From positions 116,720-180,719 of the forward strand of contig NZ_SWMS01000015.1 of the NCBI RefSeq assembly GCF_005146945.1: a stretch of 64,000 nucleotides of DNA. The letters are read 5' to 3'. The notes beneath the pieces are model-generated. The model was not told the origin of the DNA and made no database searches. It saw only the letters and a program-made list of their open reading frames with translations. Position 1 is the first letter of the stretch, and each line of letters starts with the position of its first letter. Shown here one piece after another: positions 9,297 to 19,071 of this stretch. The stretch is from Prauserella endophytica. Its GTDB lineage: Bacteria; Actinomycetota; Actinomycetes; Mycobacteriales; Pseudonocardiaceae. Made by a program: the position numbers and the translations under genes.

Positions 9297-10070
9297 TCAC
9301 AGCTTCAGCGCGTGTGTGGCCGTGGCGCCCCCGTCCGCCACGAACTCGCCCCCCGTGCAGTACGAGCTCTCGTCGCTGGCCAGGAACAATGCCACGTCGG
9401 CGATCTCCTCCGGCCGCCCGACCCGCTGCAGTGCGAGTCTGCGGGCCACCCGCGAGAAGTCCACCTCGGCGCCCCCGGCCGCGTCGCTCACCATCTGGGT
9501 GTCGATCATGCCGGGATGCAGTGAGTTGACCCTGATGCCGCGTTCACCGAGCTCGAGCGCGGCGACCTTGGTCATTCCCCTGATCGCGAACTTACTCGCC
9601 GTGTAGGCGACCAGGAACGGCATACCGGCGAGTCCCTCCACAGAGGACACGTTGACGATCGAGCCGCCACCCGCGGTGGACATGGGTTCAACGACCGAGC
9701 GCATGCCGAGAAACGCCCCGACCTGGTTGATTCTGATCACCCGCTCGTAGTCGGCCAGTGTGGTCTGGCCCAGCGGAGAGAAGTGCAGCACCCCGGCGTT
9801 GTTGACCAGGACGTTGAGCGTGCCGAACTCGGCGACCGTGCGGTCCACGGCCTGCGCCCAGTCGTCCTCCTCGGCCACGTCGAGGTGCGCGTAGGCGGCA
9901 GGGTCGCCGAGCTCACCGGCGAGCGCCTTGCCCTCGGCGTCGTTCACGTCGGCGATCATCACCTTGGCACCCTCGGCGGCGAACCGGCGCGCCGCGGCGG
10001 CACCCTGCCCGCGCGCGGCGCCGGTGATCAGCGCGACCTTCCCCTTCAGCCTGCCCTCCAGCGTGCCCAT
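9297..10070 (-). CDS. SDR family oxidoreductase, steroid-dehydrogenase-like
   Basis: This 257-residue classical short-chain dehydrogenase has the NAD-binding motif TGAARGQG (residues 16-23), the NNAG motif near residue 90 and the YTASK catalytic Tyr/Lys near 155. It ends with the usual GGEFVADGG segment. The sequence resembles 3-alpha/20-beta-hydroxysteroid dehydrogenases, so oxidation of a hydroxysteroid or a 3-hydroxyacyl-CoA is likely. It lies between the aldehyde dehydrogenase (7 bases upstream) and yrbE4A, inside the sterol operon. M. tuberculosis has no SDR gene at exactly this place. The substrate is inferred from context. Confidence 0.88.
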   Translation of the reverse strand: MGTLEGRLKGKVALITGAARGQGAAAARRFAAEGAKVMIADVNDAEGKALAGELGDPAAYAHLDVAEEDDWAQAVDRTVAEFGTLNVLVNNAGVLHFSPLGQTTLADYERVIRINQVGAFLGMRSVVEPMSTAGGGSIVNVSSVEGLAGMPFLVAYTASKFAIRGMTKVAALELGERGIRVNSLHPGMIDTQMVSDAAGGAEVDFSRVARRLALQRVGRPEEIADVALFLASDESSYCTGGEFVADGGATATHALKL

Positions 10071-10077
10071 GCCCGCG

Positions 10078-11586
10078 TCACATCATCTCGTCGGTCAGGG
10101 GCATGAACACGGACTTGAGCTCGGTGTAGGCCTCGATCGCCGACAGCCCGCCCTCGCGGCCGAGCCCGGACTGCTTGAACCCGCCGAAGGGCAGATGCGG
10201 TTCGATCTGGAAGCCGTTCACGCCCACGGTGCCCGCCCTGAGCGCGCGCGTGACCCGGAAGGCCCGCTGGACGTCGGCGGTGAACAGCCCCGCGCCGAGC
10301 CCGTACTCGGTGTCGTTGGCGAGCGCGATCGCCTCATCCTCGTCGTCGAAGGGCACCACGGCGAGCACGGGGCCGAAGATCTCCTCCTGCGCGATGGTGG
10401 CCGAGTTGGCGACATCGGCGAAGATGGTCGGCGCCACGAAGTTGCCGCCCGCCAGGTCGCCGCCGAGCCGCTCGCCACCGGTGACGAGCCTGCCCTCGGA
10501 CTTGCCCTGCTCGATGTAGCCGAGCACCCGGTCGAGCTGACGCTCGTTGATGAGCGGCGCGGAGATCACGGCCGGGTCGAACGGGTCGCCGTAGGTCACC
10601 GCGGCGGCCATGCCCTGCGCGGCGCCGAGGAACTCGTCATAGACGTCGCGGTGCACCAGCGCCCGCGTGTTGGCCACGCACGCCTGCCCGGACAGGCCCA
10701 TCGTCACGGCGCCGACCACGGTCGCGGCGGCCACGCCGACGTTGGGCGCGTCGGCGAACACCACGGCTGGGCTCTTGCCGCCGAGCTCGAGCGAGACCCG
10801 TTTGAGGGTGCCCGCCGAGGCCTCGACGATGCGCTTGCCGACGGCGCGGCTGCCGGTGAAGCTCACCTTGTCGACGTCCGGATGGTTGATGAGCGCCTCG
10901 CCCACCTCCTCGCCCGTGCCGGTGACGACGCTCAGCACACCCTCCGGCAGGCCGGCTTCGACGAGCAGCTCCACCATGCGCAGCACGGAGAACGTGCAGT
11001 ACTCGGACGGCTTGAGCACGATCGTGCAGCCCGCCGCCAGCGCGGGGGCGACCTTCTGCGCGAAGAGCAGGAACGGCGCGTTCCACGGCAGGATCGCCGC
11101 CACCACGCCGATCGGCTCGCGGAAGGTCATGGCGAGGTGGTCGCCACCCTGGTACGGCGGCAGCGTCTGGCCGCCGAGCTTGTCGACCCACCCGGCGTGG
11201 TGGTCGAAGACGTCCGCCGCGGCGCCCACCGACGTGGCGTAGATGCCGCCGAAGGACAGCGGCACCGAGTTGTCGAGCGCCTGCAGCGCGCGCAGCTCGT
11301 CGGCGTGCTTGCGCAGCAGCTCGGCGTAGCGGTGCAGCAGCCCGATGCGCACCCCCGCCCGCGAGCGCGACCAGTTGCCCGAGTCGAACGCCTTCCTCGC
11401 GGCGGCGACGGCGGCGTCGACGTCGGCCGCGGTGGCTTTGGCGAACTCGCCCACCTCCTCGCCGGTCGCCGGGTGGTGGTGGGTCCAGGTGGCGCCGCTC
11501 TCGGACGGGCCCCAGGAGCCGTCGATGAGGAGCTGGCCTGCCTTGAGCCCCACCGACTCGCGGTGCGGCTGCACGGTGAGCGTCAT
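10078..11586 (-). CDS. Aldehyde dehydrogenase family protein
   Basis: This 502-residue NAD(P)-dependent aldehyde dehydrogenase is full length. Visible residues are the oxyanion Asn169 (PWNA), the Rossmann-domain VSFTGS motif (about 241-246), the general base Glu267 (LELGG) and the catalytic Cys303 (GQACVANTR). AGGGAGAACAC precedes the ATG, a good ribosome site. It lies 9 bases after the Hsd4A-like gene in the sterol operon. Next to a zinc alcohol dehydrogenase, a plausible role is oxidising a C26 sterol aldehyde to the acid before CoA activation. That role is inference; the catalytic class is certain. Confidence 0.93.
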   Translation of the reverse strand: MTLTVQPHRESVGLKAGQLLIDGSWGPSESGATWTHHHPATGEEVGEFAKATAADVDAAVAAARKAFDSGNWSRSRAGVRIGLLHRYAELLRKHADELRALQALDNSVPLSFGGIYATSVGAAADVFDHHAGWVDKLGGQTLPPYQGGDHLAMTFREPIGVVAAILPWNAPFLLFAQKVAPALAAGCTIVLKPSEYCTFSVLRMVELLVEAGLPEGVLSVVTGTGEEVGEALINHPDVDKVSFTGSRAVGKRIVEASAGTLKRVSLELGGKSPAVVFADAPNVGVAAATVVGAVTMGLSGQACVANTRALVHRDVYDEFLGAAQGMAAAVTYGDPFDPAVISAPLINERQLDRVLGYIEQGKSEGRLVTGGERLGGDLAGGNFVAPTIFADVANSATIAQEEIFGPVLAVVPFDDEDEAIALANDTEYGLGAGLFTADVQRAFRVTRALRAGTVGVNGFQIEPHLPFGGFKQSGLGREGGLSAIEAYTELKSVFMPLTDEMM

Positions 11587-11595
11587 GTGTTCTCC

Positions 11596-12489
11596 CTAGG
11601 GAAGCGTCAGAACGTCGTTGGCTGCGAACATCCGATCGGGGTCGCGGTCGGCGAAGTACCCGCCGACGTGCTCGGCGAGCTCGGCGGTGGTCCACGTGCC
11701 GCCCGCCGTGTCGAAGCGCCGTTCCACCTCCGGTGGTTTGAGCAGCGCGACCATGCCGCCGTGCACCACGAAAACCTGGCCGTTGATCGCCTCGGCCGCG
11801 GGCGAGGCGAGGTAGGCGACGAACGGGGCGACGTGGTCCACCGACAGCGGGTCGACGCCCTCGGCGGGCGCGTCGCCGAAGACCTCCTCGGTCATCGCGG
11901 TCCGCGCCCGGGGGCAGATGGCGTTGGCGCGCACGCCGTAGCGGGCGAGCGCCCGCGCGCTCGACACCGTGAGCGCTGCGATGCCCGCCTTCGCGGCACT
12001 GTAGTTGGGCTGGCCTGGGGAGCCGACGAGGAACGCCTCCGACGCGGTGTTGACGATCCGGCCGTACACCGGTCCGCCCTCCACTTTGGACTTTCCACGC
12101 CAGTACGCCGCCGCGCCGCGGCAGAGCAGGAAGTGCCCACGGAGGTGGACGCGGAGCACGGTGTCCCACTCCTCGTCCGACATCGAGAACAGCATCCGGT
12201 CACGCAGCACGCCCGCGTTGTTGACGAGCACGTCCAGCCCGCCGAAGTGCTCGGTCGCCGCGGCGAGCAGCGCGTCGGCGGTCTCGCGCTCGCCGACGTC
12301 GCCGGTGACCGCGAGCGCCTTGCCACCGGCTGCCTCGATGTCGGCGACGGTCCGCGCGGCGCCGTCCCCGACATCGTTGACCACCACCGCCGCACCGGCC
12401 GACGCGAGCGCGAGCGCCTCCGCGCGCCCGAGCCCCGCGCCCGCTCCGGTGACGACGGCGGTCCTGCCCTCAAGGCTCACGGAGCTCAC
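11596..12489 (-). CDS. hsd4A: Hsd4A-like SDR, 17-beta-hydroxysteroid / 3-hydroxyacyl-CoA dehydrogenase
   Basis: This 297-residue SDR matches the Rv3502c/Hsd4A family. Visible motifs are TGAGAGLGRA (about 15-24), NNAG near 92 and NYSAAKAG with the catalytic Tyr/Lys near 162-166, followed by the family-specific ANAICPRARTAMTEEVFG. Hsd4A acts in sterol side-chain beta-oxidation and can also oxidise 17-beta-hydroxysteroids. An extra C-terminal stretch of about 50 residues after the GGM segment is typical of this group. The GTG start overlaps the alcohol dehydrogenase stop as GTGA. Position next to mce4, ferredoxin and chsE4/E5 is the same as in M. tuberculosis. Confidence 0.88.
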   Translation of the reverse strand: MSSVSLEGRTAVVTGAGAGLGRAEALALASAGAAVVVNDVGDGAARTVADIEAAGGKALAVTGDVGERETADALLAAATEHFGGLDVLVNNAGVLRDRMLFSMSDEEWDTVLRVHLRGHFLLCRGAAAYWRGKSKVEGGPVYGRIVNTASEAFLVGSPGQPNYSAAKAGIAALTVSSARALARYGVRANAICPRARTAMTEEVFGDAPAEGVDPLSVDHVAPFVAYLASPAAEAINGQVFVVHGGMVALLKPPEVERRFDTAGGTWTTAELAEHVGGYFADRDPDRMFAANDVLTLP

Positions 12490-13574
12490 CCGAGGGTCAC
12501 CACCTGGCGGATGACGTCGCTGGTGCCCTGGCGCAGCACGCCGAGGCCGTCGTTGATCTCGCTGAAGCCGAGGCGACGGGAGATCATGCCGTCGAGGTCG
12601 AGCAGTCCGGCCCGCCAGAACTTCAGCATCCGCGCGGTGTCACGGTGCACGTGCGCGGAGCCGTAGAACGAGCCGAGGATCTTCTTGTCGTGCAGGAACA
12701 GCTCCTGTGCGCTGAACTGCACCATCGCGTCGGCCTTGCCAGCGCCGACGATGATCACTGAGCCGCCGCGGCGGGCGTTGTCCCACGCGGAGCGGATCGT
12801 GGCGGGCAGGCCGACCACGTCGAAGGCGTGGTCGAAGCCCTCGGCGCCGGTCAGCGACTCCTTGAGCCCGGCGAGCCCCTCCGGCGTCGTCGCGTGCGTG
12901 GCGCCGAAGCGGCGGGCGACGTCGTGCTTGGCCTCGACGGGATCAACCGCGACGATCGTCGTGGCACCGGCGATGCGCGCGCCCTGGAGCACCGAGATCC
13001 CGACGCCGCCGCATCCGATCACCACGACCGCGGAGCCCGGCGTGACCTTCGCGGTGTTGAGCACGGCCCCGACGCCGGTGAGCACGCCGCACGCGATGAG
13101 CGCCGCGGTCTCGAACGGCACGTCCTGGTCGACCTTGACAGCACCCGAGGCGGGCACCACCACCTCCTCGGCGAAGGTGCCGAGCCCGGCGTAGCCGAAG
13201 ACCGGAGTGTCGCCCTGCTTGAACCGGGGCGAGGTGAACGCCGCGATCGCGTGGACCGCGCACAGGTTCGGCTCGCCGCGCAGGCAGCTCGGGCAGCTGC
13301 CGCAGGGCGGCACGAACGACACGGTGACGTGGTCGCCGGGCGCGAGGTGCTCGACGCCCTCGCCCACCTGGAGCACCTCACCGGCGCCCTCGTGGCCGAT
13401 GATGCCCGGCGCGAGCGCCGGCAGGGTGCCGTCCATCGCGGACAGGTCGCTGTGGCAGATGCCCGATGCGCGCACGCGGATCCGGACCTCGTGGGGGCCC
13501 GGGTCCACCGTCGTGACGTCGTCGCGCAGCTCGAGCTTCTCGTCGCCGATCGCGTTCAGTACGGCTGCTCTCAC
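12486..13574 (-). CDS. Zinc-dependent alcohol dehydrogenase
   Basis: This 362-residue medium-chain dehydrogenase is the first gene of the long leftward operon. GTG at 13574 is chosen because GGGAGG lies 8 bases upstream; a longer frame from 13598 lacks this. Catalytic zinc ligands are visible in GICHSD and GHEGAG, the structural zinc cysteines in CGSCPSCLRGEPNLC, and the NAD fold in GCGGVGIS. It belongs to the class III/AdhD-like group. In this cluster it probably oxidises a sterol side-chain alcohol to the aldehyde used by the aldehyde dehydrogenase two genes on. The leader (13575-13665) carries a degenerate KstR box. Confidence 0.92.
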   Translation of the reverse strand: MRAAVLNAIGDEKLELRDDVTTVDPGPHEVRIRVRASGICHSDLSAMDGTLPALAPGIIGHEGAGEVLQVGEGVEHLAPGDHVTVSFVPPCGSCPSCLRGEPNLCAVHAIAAFTSPRFKQGDTPVFGYAGLGTFAEEVVVPASGAVKVDQDVPFETAALIACGVLTGVGAVLNTAKVTPGSAVVVIGCGGVGISVLQGARIAGATTIVAVDPVEAKHDVARRFGATHATTPEGLAGLKESLTGAEGFDHAFDVVGLPATIRSAWDNARRGGSVIIVGAGKADAMVQFSAQELFLHDKKILGSFYGSAHVHRDTARMLKFWRAGLLDLDGMISRRLGFSEINDGLGVLRQGTSDVIRQVVTLG

Positions 13575-13633
13575 TCCGGCTGCCTCCCGCCAGGTCACCG
13601 CGAGCCGCCCTTGGCCCGCGTTTGCCGCAAGAC

Positions 13634-13647
13634 TAGAATCTGTTCTC
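13634..13647. promoter_or_regulatory. Degenerate KstR-like operator
   Basis: TAGAATCTGTTCTC resembles the KstR consensus TnnAACnnGTTnnA: the left T and the GTT half match, but AAC has become AAT and the final A is C. It lies 60 bases before the alcohol dehydrogenase start and 19 bases after the ferredoxin stop. It could be a weaker site giving the long operon its own sterol control. Confidence 0.5.
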
Positions 13648-13665
13648 GTTTAGGGCAAGCCTCAA

Positions 13666-13857
13666 TCAGCGGCTCTTGAACAGGGCATTCCTTGGGCAGG
13701 CGTCGATCGCTTGAGAAACAAGTTCTACTTGGCCTTCTGGCACCTCGGCCCGGACGATGCGCAGTTCGTCGTCGTCATCCAGCTCGAACACCCCCGGCGC
13801 GATCCCCACGCAGACCGCGTTGGCCTCGCACAGGTCCCGGTCGACCTCCACCTTCAT
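13666..13857 (-). CDS. fdxD: Small ferredoxin, [3Fe-4S] type (FdxD-like)
   Basis: This 63-residue ferredoxin has three cluster ligands: Cys10, Cys16 and Cys54 (CP). The place of the usual second or variable ligand is Asn13 (C-E-A-N-A-V-C), so a 3Fe-4S cluster, or a 4Fe cluster with a non-Cys ligand, is expected. GGAGGTCGGAC precedes the ATG. Small ferredoxins of this kind carry electrons to cytochromes P450, and the orthologous position in M. tuberculosis holds fdxD. No P450 lies in the window, so the partner (perhaps a CYP125/CYP142-type sterol hydroxylase) must be elsewhere. It reads away from chsE4 across a shared KstR box. Confidence 0.9.
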   Translation of the reverse strand: MKVEVDRDLCEANAVCVGIAPGVFELDDDDELRIVRAEVPEGQVELVSQAIDACPRNALFKSR

Positions 13858-13877
13858 GTCCGACCTCCTCGAAGAAC

Positions 13878-13891
13878 TAGAACCTGTTCTA
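13878..13891. promoter_or_regulatory. KstR operator (perfect consensus)
   Basis: TAGAACCTGTTCTA fits the KstR motif TnnAACnnGTTnnA at every fixed position and is nearly palindromic. It lies in the 90-base divergent promoter between the ferredoxin gene (start 13857) and chsE4 (start 13948). KstR is the TetR-family repressor of cholesterol catabolism, released by a sterol CoA thioester in mycobacteria. One site can control both directions. Confidence 0.85.
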
Positions 13892-13947
13892 CACTAGCCC
13901 GGCGGACGAGCCCGGCACCATGCCCAACGCGCGAGCGGGAGGATCAG

Positions 13948-15165
<1,218 letters not shown>

Positions 15166-15178
15166 CCCCGGAGGGATC

Positions 15179-16243
15179 ATGGACTTCGCACTCACCGAAG
15201 CACAGCAGGACCTCGCCGCGCTGACCCGCCGCATCGCCGGCGACCACGTGAGCCCGGAGTCGCTGGGCCCTGCGGGCTCCGGCGGCTTCGACCGCCCACT
15301 GTGGACGGCTTTGGCGAGGGCGGGCGTACTCGACGCCGCGCTGCCCTCATCGGTCGGCGGGGGCGGTTTCGGGGTGCTCGAACAGTGCTCGATCCTCACC
15401 GAGCTGGGGCGCGCCGTCGCACCGGTCCCCTACCTGCCCAGCATCGCCGCGGCGGCCGCGACGCTCGCCGAGTTCGGCAGCCCTGAGCTGACCGAACGCT
15501 GGCTCGTTCCCGTGCTGCGCGGCGAGCGCGTGCTCGCCGTGGCGCTGCCCGACACCGGTGCGCCCACCGGGTTCACCGCCGAACGCGGCGAGGCGGGCAC
15601 GCGGATCTCCGGCGCGCAGCCCGCGGTGCCCTTCGGGGCGTTCGCCGACGGTTTCCTGGTGCAGGCCACGGCGGCCGACGGCGACGTCGTGGCCGTGGTG
15701 GACGCCAACGACCTCACGGTGTCCCCGCAGGCGGCCGTGGACCACGCCGACGCCGCGCTCGTCGAGGCCACCGACGCGCGCGCGAGCGCGGTGCTGCCAG
15801 CGCCCGCGGCGGCGTGGCTGCGAGCCCGCGCCACGGCCGGGCTCTGCGCGTTCCAGCTCGGCGTGCTCGAACGGGCGGTGGAGCTCACGGCGGAGTACGC
15901 CCGCGAGCGCAGGCAGTTCGGGCAGCCGATCGGCGGTTTCCAGGCCGTGCGGCACCGGCTCGCGGACGCCCACCTCGACGTCGAGGCGGTGCGGCTGACC
16001 CTGTGGCAGGCGGCGTGGCGGCTCAGCGAAGGGGAGGACGCCGCCGAGGAGGTCGCCACCGCCAAGTACTGGGCGGCCGAGGCCGGGCACCGCGTCGCAC
16101 ACACCGTCGTGCACGTCCACGGCGGCGTCGGCATCGACGTCGACCACCCGGTGCACCGCTACTTCGTCGCGGCCAAACGCACCGAGTTCGCCCTCGGTGG
16201 CGCGACCGCGCACCTGCGTCACCTCGGCTCGCTGCTCGCATGA
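15179..16243 (+). CDS. chsE5: Acyl-CoA dehydrogenase ChsE5 (FadE27), beta partner
   Basis: This 354-residue protein has the acyl-CoA dehydrogenase fold but lacks the usual C-terminal GGTNEIQR motif, ending instead in GGATAHLRHLGSLLA. This is expected of the non-catalytic half of the heteromeric ChsE4-ChsE5 enzyme, in which each half supplies part of the FAD site. The segment ARERRQFGQPIGGFQAVRH and the late HVHGGVGIDVDHPVHRYF are well conserved. GAGGGA precedes the ATG. The stop overlaps the fadD17 start (ATGA), indicating an operon with chsE4 and fadD17. Confidence 0.9.
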   Translation: MDFALTEAQQDLAALTRRIAGDHVSPESLGPAGSGGFDRPLWTALARAGVLDAALPSSVGGGGFGVLEQCSILTELGRAVAPVPYLPSIAAAAATLAEFGSPELTERWLVPVLRGERVLAVALPDTGAPTGFTAERGEAGTRISGAQPAVPFGAFADGFLVQATAADGDVVAVVDANDLTVSPQAAVDHADAALVEATDARASAVLPAPAAAWLRARATAGLCAFQLGVLERAVELTAEYARERRQFGQPIGGFQAVRHRLADAHLDVEAVRLTLWQAAWRLSEGEDAAEEVATAKYWAAEAGHRVAHTVVHVHGGVGIDVDHPVHRYFVAAKRTEFALGGATAHLRHLGSLLA

Positions 16244-17838
16244 GCGCCGTCCCCACGGTCACCGAGCTGCTGCTGGCCAGGGCCGGCGACGAGCACGCCG
16301 GGCTGCGGTTCGCCGACCGCGCCTGGACGTGGGCCGAATGCGTGCGCGAGAGCGCCGCCCACGGCGCGCTCCTGCGCGCGCTGCTGCGGCCCGGCTCCCC
16401 GCCGCACGCGGGCGTGCTCGCGGACAACGTGCCGTCGTTCGCGTTCCTGCTCGGCGGCGCGGCGCTGTCGGGCGCCGTGCTCGCGGGGCTGAACCCGACA
16501 CGCCGGGGCGAGGCGCTGGCGCGCGACGTCCGGCTCGCCGACTGCCAGTTCGTGCTCGCCGAGGCGAAGTACGTGCCGCTGCTGGCGGACGTCGGCGTGC
16601 CCGTGCTCGACCTCGACGGTCCGGAGTGGACGGACCTGCTGGCCGCGCACGCGGGCGCTGCGGCCGAACCGGTGCCCTCGGAGCCGGACGACCTGCTCAT
16701 GCTCATCTACACCTCCGGGACGAGCGGCGATCCGAAGGCGGTGCGCTGCACGCACGGCAAGATCGCTTTCCCCGGCCGGATGCTCGCCGAGCGATTCGCG
16801 CTGTCCACAACGGACACCGTCTACGTCGCGATGCCGATGTTCCACTCCAACGCGATCATGGCCGGCTGGGCGGTCGGCCTGGCCGCCGGTGCCACCATCG
16901 CGCTGCGCCGCCGGTTCTCCGCCTCGGGCTTCCTCGACGACGTCCGCCGGTTCGGAGCCACGTACGCGAACTACGTCGGCACCCCGCTGTCCTACGTGCT
17001 CAGCACGCCGCGGCGCCCAGACGACTCCGACAACCCGCTGCGCGTCGTGTACGGCAACGAGGGAGCGGAGGCCGACCTCACCGCGTTCGCCGAGCGGTTC
17101 GGCTGCCGCGTGGTGGACGCGTTCGGGTCCACCGAGGGCGGCGTCGGATTCGCGCGCACACCGGACACCCCGCCGGGCTCCCTCGGCAGGCCGACACCCG
17201 GTGTCGAGGTGCTGCATCCCGACACCGGCGCGCCGTGCCCGCCCGCGCGGTTCGGCCAGGACGGCACGCTGCTCAACGCCGCAGAGGCCGTGGGCGAGCT
17301 GGTCAACACCACCGGGGCCGGATGGTTCGCCGGCTACTACGGCGACCCGGGCGCGACCGAGGAGCGGCTGCGGGACGGCCGGTACCACACGGGCGATCTC
17401 GCCTACACCGACGAACAGGGATTCTGTTACTTCGCGGGCCGGCAAGGAGACTGGCTGCGCGTCGACGGCGAGAACCTCGGAACGGCGCCGATCGAGCGCG
17501 TGCTGCTGCGACATCCGGCGGTGGCGGAGGCCGCCGTGTACGCGGTGCCAGGCCGGGTCGGCGACGAGGTGATGGCCGCGCTGGTGCCCGAGCCGGGCGC
17601 CCAGCTGACGCCCGGCGAGTTCGGCGAGTTCCTCGCCACGCAGCCCGATCTCGGCCCCAAGCAGCTACCACGCTTCGTGCGGATTGTCGACGAACTTCCG
17701 AGGACGGCCACGTTCAAGGTGGTGAAACGCCGGCTTGCCGCCGAGGGCGTGCACTGCTCCGAACCGGTTTGGTCCAGACCGGGTGCGGTGCCGATCTACG
17801 AAGTACGCCCCGCGCGGGACGGATCTGCCCTACCGTGA
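16240..17838 (+). CDS. fadD17: Acyl-CoA synthetase FadD17
   Basis: This 532-residue AMP-forming acyl-CoA ligase activates a sterol side-chain acid as its CoA thioester. Motifs in order are the P-loop LIYTSGTSGDPKAVRCTH (from about residue 155), DAFGSTEGG, YHTGDLAYTDEQGF, GRQGDWLRVDGENLG and the catalytic Lys of RTATFKVVKRRL. ATG at 16240 overlaps the chsE5 stop. The order chsE4-chsE5-fadD17 next to mce4 is the same as Rv3504-Rv3506. It is somewhat shorter than general fatty acyl-CoA ligases, as usual for this group. Confidence 0.9.
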   Translation: MSAVPTVTELLLARAGDEHAGLRFADRAWTWAECVRESAAHGALLRALLRPGSPPHAGVLADNVPSFAFLLGGAALSGAVLAGLNPTRRGEALARDVRLADCQFVLAEAKYVPLLADVGVPVLDLDGPEWTDLLAAHAGAAAEPVPSEPDDLLMLIYTSGTSGDPKAVRCTHGKIAFPGRMLAERFALSTTDTVYVAMPMFHSNAIMAGWAVGLAAGATIALRRRFSASGFLDDVRRFGATYANYVGTPLSYVLSTPRRPDDSDNPLRVVYGNEGAEADLTAFAERFGCRVVDAFGSTEGGVGFARTPDTPPGSLGRPTPGVEVLHPDTGAPCPPARFGQDGTLLNAAEAVGELVNTTGAGWFAGYYGDPGATEERLRDGRYHTGDLAYTDEQGFCYFAGRQGDWLRVDGENLGTAPIERVLLRHPAVAEAAVYAVPGRVGDEVMAALVPEPGAQLTPGEFGEFLATQPDLGPKQLPRFVRIVDELPRTATFKVVKRRLAAEGVHCSEPVWSRPGAVPIYEVRPARDGSALP

Positions 17839-17843
17839 CGCAC

Positions 17844-19007
17844 ATGCGAAGCCGTGGACTGCTCTGCGCCCTCTCCGCTCTGCTTTCCGTGTCCGTGGTG
17901 TCCGCCCCCTCGGCGAGTGCCGCACCGGTCAAGCTCACGGCCGGCGACTTCCGCCTCGCCGAGGGCGCCTACAACTCCGTGATCGCGAAGCTCGACGACG
18001 CGCTGCCGAACGCGTCGCTGCCCGCCGTGCTGGACAGCGCCAACCGCACCGGCACCACGAGCGGATGCGACCCCTCCGCCACCGGCCAGGTGGCGGCGTT
18101 CTGCTGGCAGTCGGGCGACGACGGCACGGCCGACTGGTACCCGCAGGGCATCAGCACCACGGCCGACGCCTACGGCAGCGGCACCTACGATGGCCGCACC
18201 GCCCTCTTCGTGAGCTGGTACTACAACGGCTCCGGGACCAACAAGGGAGTCCGCGTCTCGTTCGTGGACTACGCGACGCCCTCGGCGCCGAAGTACCGGC
18301 ACGTCTTGCTCGTCGAGCCGTACACCAACTCGGCGGGCCAGCCGGACTTCCGCCCGGTGACCGTGCACGCGGGCGGCATCTTCACCTACGGCCACTACCT
18401 CTACTCGGCCGACACGTGGGGCGGGTTCCGCGCGTTCGACCTGCGCCACGTGTGGAAGGTCTCGACCGGTGACGAGTCCAAGATCGGCAGGCAGTCCGAC
18501 GGCAGCTATCACGCCTTCAACTACGCCTACGTGCTTCCGCAGGCGCAGAAGTTCACGGCGTCCACCACGAACGGCGTCGCGCGGCTGCGTTACTCGGCGG
18601 CCTCACTGGACCGGACCAGCACGCCCGACAGCGTGATCGTGCCCGAGTACAACGCTGACGGCACCGGCTCGCGCGTCGTGCGCTTCCCGATCGACCACAC
18701 CGACCGCAAGTTCAAGGAGTCGGCCGACGGCTACACCCACGCCACCGAGGCCTACCGCACCGACATCGCCAGCATGCAGGGCGCGACGGCGATCAACGGC
18801 CAGTTCCTGGTGTCGGCGAGCGCGGGCTCGGGCTCGCGCGGGTCGGTGTACACGTTCACGGCGAGCAGCGGACCGGCCAAGCACAGCGGCGCCCAGCCGA
18901 TCGGCCCGGAGGACCTCTCCTACCGGGGCCCGCAACAGCAGCTGTGGGGCCTCACCGAGTACCCCGGGAAACGCTACGTCTACGCGATGCGGCCCTCGGC
19001 GTTCTGA
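17844..19007 (+). CDS. Secreted protein of unknown function
   Basis: This 387-residue protein has a Sec signal peptide (MRSRGLLCALSALLSVSVVS, cleavage probably after ASA near residue 27). The mature part is rich in Tyr, Gly and Ser, with repeated segments such as GGIFTYGHYLYSADTWGGFRAFD that suggest beta-propeller-like blades. No catalytic motif is recognised. The start could also be GTG at 17835, which overlaps the fadD17 stop (GTGA); that would link it to the sterol transcript. ATG at 17844 gives the better signal peptide. Similar secreted proteins occur in other actinomycetes, but I do not know a function. Confidence 0.75.
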   Translation: MRSRGLLCALSALLSVSVVSAPSASAAPVKLTAGDFRLAEGAYNSVIAKLDDALPNASLPAVLDSANRTGTTSGCDPSATGQVAAFCWQSGDDGTADWYPQGISTTADAYGSGTYDGRTALFVSWYYNGSGTNKGVRVSFVDYATPSAPKYRHVLLVEPYTNSAGQPDFRPVTVHAGGIFTYGHYLYSADTWGGFRAFDLRHVWKVSTGDESKIGRQSDGSYHAFNYAYVLPQAQKFTASTTNGVARLRYSAASLDRTSTPDSVIVPEYNADGTGSRVVRFPIDHTDRKFKESADGYTHATEAYRTDIASMQGATAINGQFLVSASAGSGSRGSVYTFTASSGPAKHSGAQPIGPEDLSYRGPQQQLWGLTEYPGKRYVYAMRPSAF

Positions 19008-19071
19008 CCCGCCGTTTGACAGGGCGCGGGCGGCGGCCCGCATAGTGGGGTCCCCGAGAGGCGAGGACACC

